From positions 1,537,501-1,601,500 of the forward strand of contig JADJUS010000022.1 of assembly GCA_016716905.1 (NCBI GenBank): 64,000 nt of DNA, given 5' to 3'. A model generated the notes under the pieces. That model did not search any database, was not told the DNA's origin, and was given only the letters and a program-made list of their open reading frames with translations. This document shows positions 1 to 8,367 of the stretch, piece by piece. The position numbers and the translations under genes are program-made. Within the stretch, counting starts at the first letter, position 1. Every line of letters begins with the position of its first letter. Origin of the DNA: Acidobacteriota bacterium (GTDB lineage Bacteria > Acidobacteriota > Vicinamibacteria > Vicinamibacterales > SCN-69-37).

Positions 1-1
1 C

Positions 2-52
2 GCCGACCGCCGGGTCGTTTTCATCGACGGCCACACCACACGGCCTGTTTGA
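2..52 (+). CDS. 3' end of a gene entering the window (possible ABC ATPase C-terminus)
   Basis: An open frame enters from the left edge and ends at TGA 50-52, giving 16 residues that contain VVFIDG. That ending resembles the last strand and turn of ABC transporter ATP-binding proteins, where similar VxxIxDG strings close the domain. It would fit the ABC exporter genes that follow, but 16 residues cannot establish identity. The other forward frames give no family-like ending. Confidence 0.25.
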   Translation, partial: ADRRVVFIDGHTTRPV

Positions 53-70
53 ACCACCAGGCCGGCTGTC

Positions 71-90
71 GCCGGGTCTAAAGACCCGGC
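71..90. repeat. GC-rich hairpin, GCCGGGTCT/AGACCCGGC
   Basis: Perfect 9-bp arms with a 2-base loop lie between the upstream gene end (52) and the ABC ATPase start (119). The same hairpin recurs at 51919, with one loop difference, so this is a dispersed repeat. It might act as a terminator for the upstream gene but has no T-tract. Confidence 0.6.
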
Positions 91-118
91 CTCCGAAGAC
101 CCCTAAGTTACCAGGCCG

Positions 119-1039
119 GTGAGCTCAACACCCGTCATTCAGGTCGCCGGCCTCCGGAAGCGCTACGGATCCACGCTGGCTGTGGACGACGTGTCGTTTG
201 AGGTGTACGACGGCGAAATCTTCGGCCTCATCGGACCCAACGGCGCGGGTAAGACGACGACGATGGAGTGCGTGGAGGGGGTGCGGAAGCCGGACGGCGG
301 CAGGATTTCGGTGCTGGGGCTGGATCCGTTCCGCGATGTGTATGCGCTGCAGCAACGCGTGGGTGTGCAGCTTCAGGAAGCGCACCTGCAGAAGCGCATC
401 AAGGTGCGCGAGGCAGTGGCGCTGTGGGCATCGCTCTACAAGACCAAGGTCGATACCGAGAAGCTGCTGGGCCAACTGGGCCTGCAGGACAAACGCAACG
501 CGTGGTTCATGACGCTGTCGGGCGGTCAGAAGCAGCGGTTGTTCATCGCGCTGGCGCTGATCAACGACCCGGAGCTGGTGTTCCTTGACGAACTCACGAC
601 CGGCCTTGATCCGCAGGCGCGTCACGCCATCTGGGATCTGATCAGGGGGATTCGCGCACGCGGCAAGACCATCTTCCTGACCACGCACCTCATGGAAGAA
701 GCTGAGCGGCTGTGCGACAGAGTGGCCATCATCGACCACGGACGCATCGTGGATATCAACTCGCCGTCCGGCCTCATCCGCCGGCACTGTCCGCAGCGCA
801 CGGTGATCCTGACGACGGAGGACACGACGGCCGACGAAAAGCTGCGGGCGCTCCCTGGCGTGGAGGTCTCGCGCGACGACAAGGGCGCCCTCATCGTGCG
901 AGGCGACGCGGCGGACCTGATGACCGGCGTCATCGCGTGCCTGGCCGACCATCGCATCCGGGTCACGGATTTCCAGACCGTGGTGCCGACGCTTGAGGAC
1001 GTGTTCTTGAAGCTGACCGGCCACACGATTCGGCAGTAG
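119..1039 (+). CDS. ABC transporter ATP-binding protein
   Basis: ATP-hydrolysing subunit of an ABC-2 type exporter, working at the inner face of the cytoplasmic membrane. The 306 residues hold Walker A (GPNGAGKTTT, about 39-48), the signature LSGGQKQR (133-140), Walker B (LVFLDE, 153-158), a D-loop (TGLDP) and the switch histidine (TTH, 190). The residue after the Walker B glutamate is Leu where proline is usual (LDEP), a mild oddity. The C-terminal 90 residues form the accessory domain common in DrrA/CcmA-like ATPases. The start is GTG 119. The permease follows 14 bases after the stop, so the pair is one operon. The substrate cannot be read from sequence; drugs, lipids or polysaccharide are typical of the family. 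Confidence 0.93.
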   Translation: MSSTPVIQVAGLRKRYGSTLAVDDVSFEVYDGEIFGLIGPNGAGKTTTMECVEGVRKPDGGRISVLGLDPFRDVYALQQRVGVQLQEAHLQKRIKVREAVALWASLYKTKVDTEKLLGQLGLQDKRNAWFMTLSGGQKQRLFIALALINDPELVFLDELTTGLDPQARHAIWDLIRGIRARGKTIFLTTHLMEEAERLCDRVAIIDHGRIVDINSPSGLIRRHCPQRTVILTTEDTTADEKLRALPGVEVSRDDKGALIVRGDAADLMTGVIACLADHRIRVTDFQTVVPTLEDVFLKLTGHTIRQ

Positions 1040-1053
1040 CCCGGGAATTGTTT

Positions 1054-1797
1054 ATGAACGGACTGTGGAATCTGACCTGGCTGGAAATCAAGATCTTCGC
1101 GCGCGAGCCGCTGGGATTTATCGGCACCATCATCATTCCCGTGATCATGTTTGTGGTGATGGGTCGGTCGCTTGGTGGACGGGCTGATCCCAGCGAACGA
1201 CTGCGCACTTTTGTCAGCGCTGACCTGCCGGTGTTTGCGGTGATGCTGATCGCGCTGAACGCCGTGTTGTCGCTGGTGACGATCATCGCGATCTATCGCG
1301 AGAGCGGCATCCTCAAGCGCCTGCGCGCCACGCCCCTTCGGCCGCACACGATCCTGACGGCGCACGTGCTGGTGAAGCTCATCTTCACGTCCGTGACGCT
1401 CGCGCTGCTGGCTCTGGCGGGCCGCCGGTTCTACCCTGTTGCCCTGGACGTGTCGTGGTTCAGTTTCGCCGTCGCGCTCATTGTCAGCAGCGTGAGCATC
1501 ATGTCGCTGGGCTTTCTCGTGGCCAGCCTCGTACCGACGGCGCGGTTTGCGCAGCCCGTCGGCACACTCATCTTGTATCCGATGCTGGGCCTGTCGGGTT
1601 TGTTCGTGTCGATCGACTCCATGCCACCGGCGATGCAGTCGGTGGCACACGTCCTTCCGCTCACTTATGCCGTTTCGTTGTTGCGAGGCATCTGGCTGGG
1701 TGACGGCTGGCTGGCCCATGGCTGGGACGTGGCGGGCCTGGCGGTCGTCTTTGTCATCTGCACGGCTCTGTCTTCCCGGGTGTTTCGGTGGGAGTGA
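1054..1797 (+). CDS. ABC-2 type transporter permease
   Basis: Membrane subunit partnering the ATPase just upstream. The 247 residues show about six hydrophobic segments and the ABC-2 layout: an N-terminal anchor (LGFIGTIIIPVIMFVVMG), a loop with ESGILKRLRATPL that matches the coupling motif of the family, then a cluster of C-terminal helices with a LYPMLGLSGLF segment. ATG 1054 is preferred over an in-frame TTG at 1048 because it gives the natural amphipathic start MNGLWNLTW. The stop overlaps the GTG start of the next gene by 10 bases, so glgX is probably translated from the same transcript. That pairing of an exporter with a glycogen enzyme is likely an accident of packing rather than a shared pathway. 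Confidence 0.9.
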   Translation: MNGLWNLTWLEIKIFAREPLGFIGTIIIPVIMFVVMGRSLGGRADPSERLRTFVSADLPVFAVMLIALNAVLSLVTIIAIYRESGILKRLRATPLRPHTILTAHVLVKLIFTSVTLALLALAGRRFYPVALDVSWFSFAVALIVSSVSIMSLGFLVASLVPTARFAQPVGTLILYPMLGLSGLFVSIDSMPPAMQSVAHVLPLTYAVSLLRGIWLGDGWLAHGWDVAGLAVVFVICTALSSRVFRWE

Positions 1798-3836
1798 GTG
1801 CGCCGCCGACGCTTGGGGCCACATGGGACGGCCGCGGCGTACACTTCGCGCTTTCTTCTGAGCACGCGACCGCGGTCGAACTGTGTCTGTTTGATTCGGT
1901 CGATGATCTGGTCGGTTCGCGACCCGTGCGCCTGACGAGGGGCACGGATGGCGTGTGGCAGGCATACGTTCCAGACGTGCGGCCCGGGCAACTCTACGGC
2001 TACCGCGTTGAGGGACCGAACGAGCCCGAACGAGGGCATCGCTTTGATGCGACACGGATCCTGGTGGATCCGTACGCGAAGGAAATCACCCGAACGAGCG
2101 ACGATGCGGATTCGCCGCTCGCGGTGGTGATCGATCCGTCGTTCGACTGGGGCGACGACCGCCTGCCCCGTACGCCCTGGCACGAGACGGTCATCTACGA
2201 AGCGCACGTCAAGGGGCTCACGGCTCGGCATCCCGAGGTTCCGCCAGAGCTGCGAGGCACGTATGGCGCGGTCGCGATGCCGCCTCTCATCGAGCACTTC
2301 CGGCGCCTTGGCGTCACTGCCGTGGAGTTGATGCCCATCCATCAGCATTGGCCCGAGCGGCACCTGATCGCGCGAGGCCAGCCGAACTACTGGGGCTACA
2401 GCACGCTCGGCTACTTCGCGCCTGACGTGCGGTATGCCTCGTCACACGCGACAGGCAGCGCGGTTCGCGAGTTCAAGGCGATGGTGCACGCGCTGCATGC
2501 GGCGGGCATCGAGGTCATTCTCGACGTGGTCTACAACCACACGGCTGAGGGCGACCGCGAAGGACCGACGCTCTCGTTTCGCGGCATCGACAATCAGGTG
2601 TACTACCGGCTTGCCGCCGACGACCCGAGCCGCTATGTGGACGTCACCGGGTGCGGCAATACCGTCAATGCCGGGCACCCGCGTGTGCTGCAGCTCATCA
2701 TCGATAGCCTGCGGTACTGGGCGATCGAGATGCACGTGGACGGATTCCGGTTCGACCTGGCGACCGCGTTGGCGCGCGAGGGCGGCGACGTGAACCTGCG
2801 CGCGCGGTTCTTCGACGCCATCCGGGAGGATCCGGTGATGTCCCAAGTGAAGCTAATCGCCGAGCCGTGGGACCTTGGGCCAGGTGGTTATCAGGTAGGG
2901 AACTTCCCCGCCCCCTGGAGTGAATGGAACGGGCGCTGTCGGGACACGGTGCGCCGTTACTGGCGTGGTGATGTCGGAACCGTGGCCGAAATGGCCACGC
3001 GACTCGCAGGCAGCGCAGACCTGTTTGACGATGGCGGGCGGCCGCCGCAGGCCAGCATCAACTTCGTGACGGCTCACGATGGGTTCACGCTCACGGACCT
3101 CGTGTCGTACAACGAGAAACACAACGAGGCGAACGGCGAACATAACCTCGACGGTGAGAACCACAACAACAGCTGGAACTGTGGAGTTGAGGGACCAACC
3201 GACGACCCCGCGATCGAGGCGTTGCGCGAGCGGCAGAAGCGCAACTTCATCGCCACGTTGTTCCTGTCGCAGGGTGTGCCGATGCTCAGCGGCGGCGACG
3301 AGATCGGCCGCACGCAACTCGGTAACAACAACGCGTACTGCCAGGACAATGAACTGAGCTGGCATCACTGGAACATGGGCGCCGACGAACGCGCACTGTT
3401 CGAGTTCGTGTGCCTCGCCGCCCGTATCCGCAGGGAACATCCGGTGCTGCGGCAGCCGAGGTTCCTGCACGGGGAGCTGGTGCCTGGCACCGGCGACAAG
3501 AACATCACCTGGCTCGCGTGTGACGGCCGTGAGATGACCACCGCCGACTGGATAGACCCGAACGCAAAGTGCATTGCGGCGCTGTTCGGCGGCGACCCGC
3601 CGCTGGTCTACCTGATGAACGCCGGCACGGAGGATGTGACGTTCCTCCTGCCCTCCGTGATCCCGGGACTCCCGGACCCCAGGACCCCGACGCGTGAATG
3701 GACTTGCGCCCTCGACACGGCTGACCAGTCCCGGCAGGGGCAGAGGTGGGCTGCCGGCGCGACCTACGTGCTGACGAGCCGATCCGTCGCGGTGTTTGTC
3801 CGGACTGCGCGATCGTTCGGAGGCCAAGCGCGCTGA
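1788..3836 (+). CDS. glgX: Glycogen debranching enzyme, GlgX/isoamylase type
   Basis: Hydrolyses alpha-1,6 branch linkages of glycogen or limit dextrin in the cytosol (GH13, isoamylase/GlgX group). It has an N-terminal CBM48-like domain (about 1-120) and then the TIM barrel. Visible family motifs are DVVYNHTAEG (about 245), the nucleophile region GFRFDLA (about 320), the acid/base region IAEPWD (about 358) and TAHDGFT (about 430), plus the GlgX-like DNELSWHHW. At 682 residues it is of normal length. The GTG start lies inside the end of the permease gene; a second GTG at 1794 is possible. Near the C-terminus a run rich in GGACCCC (3670-3690) encodes PGLPDPRTP and resembles the tandem runs found elsewhere in the window. 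A short hairpin (3841-3863) follows the stop. Confidence 0.93.
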   Translation: MGVSAPPTLGATWDGRGVHFALSSEHATAVELCLFDSVDDLVGSRPVRLTRGTDGVWQAYVPDVRPGQLYGYRVEGPNEPERGHRFDATRILVDPYAKEITRTSDDADSPLAVVIDPSFDWGDDRLPRTPWHETVIYEAHVKGLTARHPEVPPELRGTYGAVAMPPLIEHFRRLGVTAVELMPIHQHWPERHLIARGQPNYWGYSTLGYFAPDVRYASSHATGSAVREFKAMVHALHAAGIEVILDVVYNHTAEGDREGPTLSFRGIDNQVYYRLAADDPSRYVDVTGCGNTVNAGHPRVLQLIIDSLRYWAIEMHVDGFRFDLATALAREGGDVNLRARFFDAIREDPVMSQVKLIAEPWDLGPGGYQVGNFPAPWSEWNGRCRDTVRRYWRGDVGTVAEMATRLAGSADLFDDGGRPPQASINFVTAHDGFTLTDLVSYNEKHNEANGEHNLDGENHNNSWNCGVEGPTDDPAIEALRERQKRNFIATLFLSQGVPMLSGGDEIGRTQLGNNNAYCQDNELSWHHWNMGADERALFEFVCLAARIRREHPVLRQPRFLHGELVPGTGDKNITWLACDGREMTTADWIDPNAKCIAALFGGDPPLVYLMNAGTEDVTFLLPSVIPGLPDPRTPTREWTCALDTADQSRQGQRWAAGATYVLTSRSVAVFVRTARSFGGQAR

Positions 3837-3840
3837 ACTC

Positions 3841-3863
3841 CTCGGCCTTGAGGAACAGGCCGA
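3841..3863. repeat. Hairpin after glgX, CTCGGCCT/AGGCCGAG
   Basis: Perfect 8-bp arms around a 7-base loop, five bases after the glgX stop. It has no T-tract, so it may be a non-canonical terminator or one more of the GC-rich hairpins scattered in this window. Confidence 0.5.
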
Positions 3864-3909
3864 GCTACTTTCGGAGAAGATCTCGGGCCGGCACGTAGCT
3901 CGGTTCGAT

Positions 3910-5040
3910 TCACGCGGTCGATGCAACGGCCGCCGCTAGTCTATCCGCAGGCGTTTCATAATCGAGCGTTTTGCGCGGACGCGTATTGAGCCGATCCGCA
4001 ATCCGGTTGAGTTTCGCCTGGCTGAAGGTGCGCAGGTCCGTGCCCTCGGGAAAGTACTGCCGGAGCAGCCCATTGGTGTTTTCGTTGGTGCCGCGCTGCC
4101 ACGGGCTCTGCGGATCGCAGAAATACACTTGCACGTTGGTGGCCATCGTGAATTGCCGATGGGCCGCCATCTCCGATCCCCGATCCCAGGTGAGCGAGCG
4201 TCGCAGCTGTGGCGGTAGCTGCCGAATGTGACGCGCGAGGGTGCGCGCGACGCTGGGCGCATCGATCTGCGGCGTGCGCACCAGCATCACGAACCGCGAG
4301 TGCCGTTCGACCAGCGTGGCAATGTGGGAGTGGTGCGCCCCGCGGAGCAGATCGCCTTCCCAGTGACCCGGGACGGCGCGATCGGTCGCCTCGGCCGGCC
4401 GCTCCCGAATCGAGACCAGATCCGCAATGCGCGAGTGCGTCAGGGCGGGCCGGCGCCGTGGGCGTCGTAACGCCCCCGCGCGTCGTAAATGCTGCACGAG
4501 GGCGCGCTTGAGGACGCCGCGGGCCTGGACAAACAGACTGCGATAAATCGTCTCGTGTGAGACTTGCATCTCGGGATTATCACGGTAGCGTCGCCGCAAC
4601 CACGCGGCAATCTGCTGCGGCGACCAATCCTGCGTCAAGGCGGCCGCGACGACCGCGCGTAAGCGCGGCTGCTGGGCCAACCGACAGGGCTTCGGGCGCC
4701 GGGCCCGCCGCCACGCCGCGTGGTCGGCGGTGGCCGCGCGATACCGCGTGCGTCCGCCATGCCGATGCACTTCGCGGCTGATGGTCGACGTCGGACGGTG
4801 CAGCCGTCGGCCGATGGCCGCGAAACTGTCGTGGGCCGCCACCCCACGCGAAATCTCCTCGCGCTCCGCCGCCGTCAGCGTCCGCGGGGCGCGACGCCGG
4901 GGGCGCGGCGGGATGCCGCCCCACTCGCGAATCACGCTATGGATCGTTTGGCCCGACGCGCCGACCGCCGCCCCCATCGCCGCGTACGTTTCGCCCCGTT
5001 GTCGCCGCGCCCAGATCTCTGCTTTCAGGACTTCGCTCAT
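3910..5040 (-). CDS. IS30-family transposase
   Basis: DDE transposase of the enclosing element. The N-terminal part carries a helix-turn-helix domain (ETYAAMGAAVGASGQTI and the IS30-type segment TSTISREVHRHGGRTRYRA). The catalytic core shows GHWEGDLL for the first Asp, TWDRGSEMA for the second, and CDPQSPWQRGTNENTNGLLR with the Glu of the DDE triad; this last string is diagnostic for IS30. ATG 5040 (MSEVLKAEIW) is chosen, giving 376 residues; an open frame reaches ATG 5097 but that would start outside the terminal repeat. The stop codon lies inside the left repeat. All catalytic motifs are intact, so the element may still be active. Confidence 0.93.
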   Translation of the reverse strand: MSEVLKAEIWARRQRGETYAAMGAAVGASGQTIHSVIREWGGIPPRPRRRAPRTLTAAEREEISRGVAAHDSFAAIGRRLHRPTSTISREVHRHGGRTRYRAATADHAAWRRARRPKPCRLAQQPRLRAVVAAALTQDWSPQQIAAWLRRRYRDNPEMQVSHETIYRSLFVQARGVLKRALVQHLRRAGALRRPRRRPALTHSRIADLVSIRERPAEATDRAVPGHWEGDLLRGAHHSHIATLVERHSRFVMLVRTPQIDAPSVARTLARHIRQLPPQLRRSLTWDRGSEMAAHRQFTMATNVQVYFCDPQSPWQRGTNENTNGLLRQYFPEGTDLRTFSQAKLNRIADRLNTRPRKTLDYETPADRLAAAVASTA

Positions 5041-5091
5041 GTCGAATGCTTGCACGCTCCACCTCCGTGGACCGTTGCAATCACCGCTTGA
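3910..5091 (-). mobile_element. IS30-family insertion sequence
   Basis: The element is bounded by 20-bp imperfect inverted repeats at 3910-3929 and 5072-5091 (16 of 20 matching, sharing TCAnGCGGT and TGCAACGG). A 2-base AT flanks both ends (3908-3909 and 5092-5093), consistent with the 2-3 bp target duplication of IS30 elements. The length of about 1.18 kb and the single transposase gene filling it are normal for the family. The ends were set by eye and could shift by a few bases. It sits in the convergent gap between glgX and the sugar operon and breaks no recognisable gene. Confidence 0.85.
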
Positions 5092-5098
5092 ATTCACC

Positions 5099-5178
5099 CG
5101 GGCTGGTTCTCAAGCCCGAGGGTCGCCTCGGTCTTCCGCCTTCGCTGAAGCTTCGGCGGACCGCCGTAGCCTTGGCGG
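5099..5178. repeat. Cluster of GC-rich hairpins downstream of the IS
   Basis: Three consecutive short dyads: CGGGCT/AGCCCG (5099-5118), TCCGCC/GGCGGA (5135-5160) and CCGCC/GGCGG (5161-5178). The remainder of the gap to the HAD gene (5179-5224) contains decayed text resembling the CCTGGGTCTCAxxxxGGC hairpins seen at 28247. No gene is seen here. Confidence 0.5.
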
Positions 5179-5224
5179 AGGCTGGTGAGACCCAGGCCGC
5201 GCTACGAAATTCCGGACGGGCGCT

Positions 5225-5286
5225 GAAAACGACCTCTGAGGTAGTTTCCGGCGAAGGGGGGGGAAACTACCTCAGAGGTCGTTTTC
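5225..5286. repeat. Perfect 25-bp palindromic element
   Basis: Arms 5225-5249 and 5262-5286 are exact reverse complements (GAAAACGACCTCTGAGG and on) around a 12-base loop. The core GACCTCTGAGGT recurs in the nested hairpin at 62877. A partial copy of the arm (AGAGGTCGTTT) follows directly at 5287. The HAD gene runs into this element and stops inside its right arm (TGA on the minus strand at 5274-5272). Confidence 0.85.
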
Positions 5287-5943
5287 CAGAGGTCGTTTCT
5301 CCATCAGCCGATCAAACGCATCGGCCGGCAACCGGTCGAGTGACAACGCGCTGACGGTGGCGGCCGAGGTAGCGTCGCCGCCGACGCCGATGCTGCGCAT
5401 GCCGGCGCGGAGAGCGCCTTCGATGCCGGCTGCGGCGTCCTCCACCACGACGCAGCGCTCGGGCGGCACACCCAGCGCGGCTGCTGCTGTGAGGAACACC
5501 TCAGGATCGGGCTTGCCGTTTCGCACATCCTCGGCGCCGATAAGCGCGTCCAGGAGGTCGCCGAAACCCAGCACGCGCGCCATCAGCTCGACATTGAGTT
5601 TCGGCGCCGACGACGCGATCGCCTGGCGCCAGCCGTCGTCATGCAGGCGTCGCACCCAGTCGGCGGCGCCGGGCAGCGGCACAATGCCTTCGGCGGTGAT
5701 GAGTTCGCGATACAGCGCCTCTTTCGCGTCACCGATTTCGCGGACCACATCCGGCGTCGCGCGGTCGCCGATCCACGCGGGAATGATCGCGTCGTTTCGC
5801 TGACCGAAGCTCGCAGCAAACTGGGCTTCGGTCACGCCGAAGCCGGCGGCCTCCATGGTGTCGCGCCAGGACCGCCAGTGAAACTCACGGGAATCTGCAA
5901 GGGTGCCGTCCAGGTCCCAGAGGACAGCGCGGGGATCAGTCAT
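5272..5943 (-). CDS. HAD-superfamily phosphatase, beta-phosphoglucomutase-like
   Basis: Cytosolic haloacid-dehalogenase hydrolase, probably acting on a small sugar phosphate. Motif I is WDLDGTLADS with the nucleophile D10 and general acid D12, motif II is the Ser of IASSAPK, motif III is the Lys in GKPDPEVF, and motif IV is VVEDAAAGIEGA. The helical cap sits between motifs I and II (subfamily I). The length of 223 residues is normal. It overlaps araD by 4 bases (ATGA), so it is the last gene of the sugar operon and could remove dead-end sugar phosphates. The last residues (about RPLENDL) are encoded by an inserted palindrome, so the native C-terminus has been replaced. Exact substrate unknown. 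Confidence 0.88.
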   Translation of the reverse strand: MTDPRAVLWDLDGTLADSREFHWRSWRDTMEAAGFGVTEAQFAASFGQRNDAIIPAWIGDRATPDVVREIGDAKEALYRELITAEGIVPLPGAADWVRRLHDDGWRQAIASSAPKLNVELMARVLGFGDLLDALIGAEDVRNGKPDPEVFLTAAAALGVPPERCVVVEDAAAGIEGALRAGMRSIGVGGDATSAATVSALSLDRLPADAFDRLMEKRPLENDL

Positions 5944-6642
5944 TTTTGCCCGTAGTAGGCGCCACGTCCGTGCTTACGGCTGAAGTGCTTGTGGATGAGG
6001 AACTCGGCAGGCTCGGGTGCATCTGGGGCGATACCGCGCCGCCGGAATTCCATACGAGCGAGGAACTCGAGCACATCTGCCCTTTCCACGGCTTCAAACG
6101 CGTCGCGGCCCCATGTGAATGGGCCATGGTTGGCGACGAGTGCGGCCGGCACTTCCTCGTCGGACAGGCCAAGTGTGTCGAAGGTCTCGACAATGACGAG
6201 ACCGGTATTGCGCTCGTACTCAGTCTCCACTTCCTCTAGTGTCATGGGACGTGTGACTGGAATGTCGCCGCGGAAGTAGTCGGCGTGTGTGGTGCCCATG
6301 CACTTCACGGGCGTACTGGCCTGCGCGAAGGCGGTGGCGAACTCGGAATGGGTGTGCGCCACGCCGCCACAGGGAAACGCCAGGTACAGTTCGTGATGCG
6401 TCGGCGTGTCAGACGAGGGCCGGAATCGGGTTTCGAGGGGTTTGCCCGTCTCGAGCGAGATCGGGACCATGTGTTCGGCGGTGAGTTCGGCGTAGGGGAC
6501 GCCGCTCGCCTTGATGACAAAGTCCGGCGTCGCGGTCCACGCCCGAGACGTTGCCGAACGTGCCCATCACGAGGCCGCGCGCGACCAGATCCAGATTCGC
6601 GCGACACACCTGTTCGCGCAGGGCTTCTGCCATCAGGCTCAT
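5940..6642 (-). pseudogene. araD: L-ribulose-5-phosphate 4-epimerase, frameshifted
   Basis: AraD interconverts L-ribulose-5-phosphate and D-xylulose-5-phosphate. The N-terminal part (from ATG 6642, through GTFGNVSGVDRD) and the rest (from DFVIKASGVPYAEL, then SSDTPTH, VAHTHSEFATAFAQ and TTHADYFRG) lie in different frames that meet near 6515-6545. The whole is 703 nt, one more than a multiple of three, so a 1-base insertion (or 2-base loss) explains it. Joined, it gives about 233 residues, matching the family (about 231), with the class II aldolase zinc histidines (HTH) and the later VANHGPFTWG present. It overlaps araB and the HAD gene by ATGA. It may be a true mutation or a sequencing error; no other defect is visible. 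Confidence 0.85.
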
Positions 6643-8360
6643 GAGGAGTGGTCTCCAGTGGCGCGCTCGCGACCTGTGACACGCTCGCGAATGGTCAGCA
6701 GCCGCTTCATCAGGGTCGGCAGGTCGGCGTGCGCGCCGGCCATGCCGCCGAACGTGTCGTGAAGTTCGCGATACAGGCCGTACAGTTCGTCGTAGACTGC
6801 GCGCGCATCGGGGTTGGGGAGGTAGCGGGTGTCCGCAAGCCTTGTCATCTGGCCCTGCGCGGATTCAAAGTCGTCATACCCGCCGGCCTTTGAGCCAGCC
6901 GCGACAGCCGCGGCAATTGACGCGCCAAGCGCCGGCGTTTGCGAGGATCCGGCCAGCAGCATGGGGTACCCGAGCACGTCGGCGTAGATCTGCATGAAGA
7001 GCGGGTTCTTCTCTGCGATGCCGCCACACGACACCACACGTTCCACGCGCACGCCATTCGCGTTGAGCCGCTCGATGATCGCGCGCGCCCCAAACGCCGT
7101 GGCCTCGATGAGCGCGCGATAAATTTCCGCCCGCGTGGTGTGAAGGGTCTGGCCAATGATGAGGCCTGTCAGGCGCGGGTCCACCAGGATCGTGCGGTTG
7201 CCGTTGTTCCAGTCGAGCGCGACAAGGCCCGACTGACCCGGCGCCAGCCTGGTTGCGTCGGCCGAGAGTGCCGCGTGCATGGCTTCGTCACCGGCGCAGA
7301 CCACCTCCACCCACCAGCGCAGGAGATCGCCGACGGCAGACTGACCGGCCTCAACGCCGTAGTAGCCGGGCATGACAGATCCGTTGACGGTGCCGCAGAT
7401 GCCGGGAACGTTCGGCGCGGCGACCGTTGCCGGCGCGATCGCGATGTCACACGTGGACGTGCCGATGATTTTGACCAGCGTGCCTGTGGTGACGCCCGCG
7501 CCGACGGCGCCGTAGTGGGCGTCGAACGCGCCCATCGCGATGGGAATGCCCTCGGGCAAACCGAACGCGGCGGCCCATTCGGCACTCAACGTCCCGGCCG
7601 GCCGGTCAGAGGACCAGGCCTGGTCGTAGAGCCGCGAGCGCAGGGCGGCCAGTTTGGGATCGAGACGCGTCAGAAACTCTTCCGAAGGCAGGCCGCCCCA
7701 GTCGGGCGAGTACATCGCCTTGTGACCTGCGGCGCAGACGCCGCGCCGAATCTCCGCAGGTGATTGCACTCCGGCCAGGACTCCAGGGATGTAGTCGGCG
7801 AGTTCCACCCAGCTGTCGGCGGCGGCAAACACGTCGGGCGCCACTTTCAGACAGCGCCAGATCTTCGACCAGAACCACTCCGAGGAGTAGGTTCCGCCGA
7901 TCACGGCCAGGTACTCGGGCGCGAACTCACCCGCGATCGCGGTGATCGCGGCCGCTTCGTCCGCGCCTGTGTGGTCCTTCCACAGCCACGCGTGGGCCGC
8001 CGGATTCGGCGTCCACTTCGGGTCAAGCGCAAGCGCCTGCATGCGGGCGTCCACCGGAATGGGTGTTGACCCGGTGGTATCGGTGCCAATGCCGATGACT
8101 CGGCTGTTCATGAACCCTTGGTCGAGCGCGGCAGCGGCGGCCAGAGCCTTCGGCACGGTCGCCGTCATCCCCGCGAGGTAGTCGGCAGGGTTCTGCCGTG
8201 CCAGATGCGGGTCATGTGCGTCCACGATCACGCCGCCGACACCGGTCGGAAAGTCGAACACGCTTGTGCCAAGCACGCGGCCGTTCGCGCAGTCCACAAC
8301 CACAGCACGGACCGATCCCGTGCCGAAGTCGAGGCCGATGGTAAAAGACCGCTCCGCCAT
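6639..8360 (-). CDS. araB: Ribulokinase (FGGY carbohydrate kinase)
   Basis: Phosphorylates L-ribulose with ATP to L-ribulose-5-phosphate, the substrate of AraD next door. The N-terminal ATPase core has TIGLDFGTGSVRAVVVD (about 7-23), then GVIVDAHDPHLARQNPADYL, typical of AraB; the second half has the FGGY domain with VSCGGIAEKNPLFMQIYADV and the adenine pocket LGASIAAAVAAG. The 573 residues match AraB (about 560-570). ATG 8360 (MAERSFTIGL) is chosen; the open frame extends to 8579 but that part overlaps the upstream gene and is unlike any kinase. The stop overlaps the araD start (ATGA), so the two are translationally coupled. Confidence 0.92.
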   Translation of the reverse strand: MAERSFTIGLDFGTGSVRAVVVDCANGRVLGTSVFDFPTGVGGVIVDAHDPHLARQNPADYLAGMTATVPKALAAAAALDQGFMNSRVIGIGTDTTGSTPIPVDARMQALALDPKWTPNPAAHAWLWKDHTGADEAAAITAIAGEFAPEYLAVIGGTYSSEWFWSKIWRCLKVAPDVFAAADSWVELADYIPGVLAGVQSPAEIRRGVCAAGHKAMYSPDWGGLPSEEFLTRLDPKLAALRSRLYDQAWSSDRPAGTLSAEWAAAFGLPEGIPIAMGAFDAHYGAVGAGVTTGTLVKIIGTSTCDIAIAPATVAAPNVPGICGTVNGSVMPGYYGVEAGQSAVGDLLRWWVEVVCAGDEAMHAALSADATRLAPGQSGLVALDWNNGNRTILVDPRLTGLIIGQTLHTTRAEIYRALIEATAFGARAIIERLNANGVRVERVVSCGGIAEKNPLFMQIYADVLGYPMLLAGSSQTPALGASIAAAVAAGSKAGGYDDFESAQGQMTRLADTRYLPNPDARAVYDELYGLYRELHDTFGGMAGAHADLPTLMKRLLTIRERVTGRERATGDHSS

Positions 8361-8367
8361 ACGCCGT

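Noticed and set aside
622..2055. Long minus-strand open frame (477 codons) across the ABC permease and glgX
   Set aside because: It is antisense to clear plus-strand genes, Arg/Gln/His-rich, and shows no family motif; long shadow frames are expected at this GC content.
2853..3926. Minus-strand open frame (357 codons) opposite glgX
   Set aside because: Shadow of glgX; no recognisable motif and composition typical of antisense translation.
3908..5093. Composite transposon around the sugar operon
   Set aside because: Only one IS30 copy is present in the window; no second copy or partner element borders the operon.
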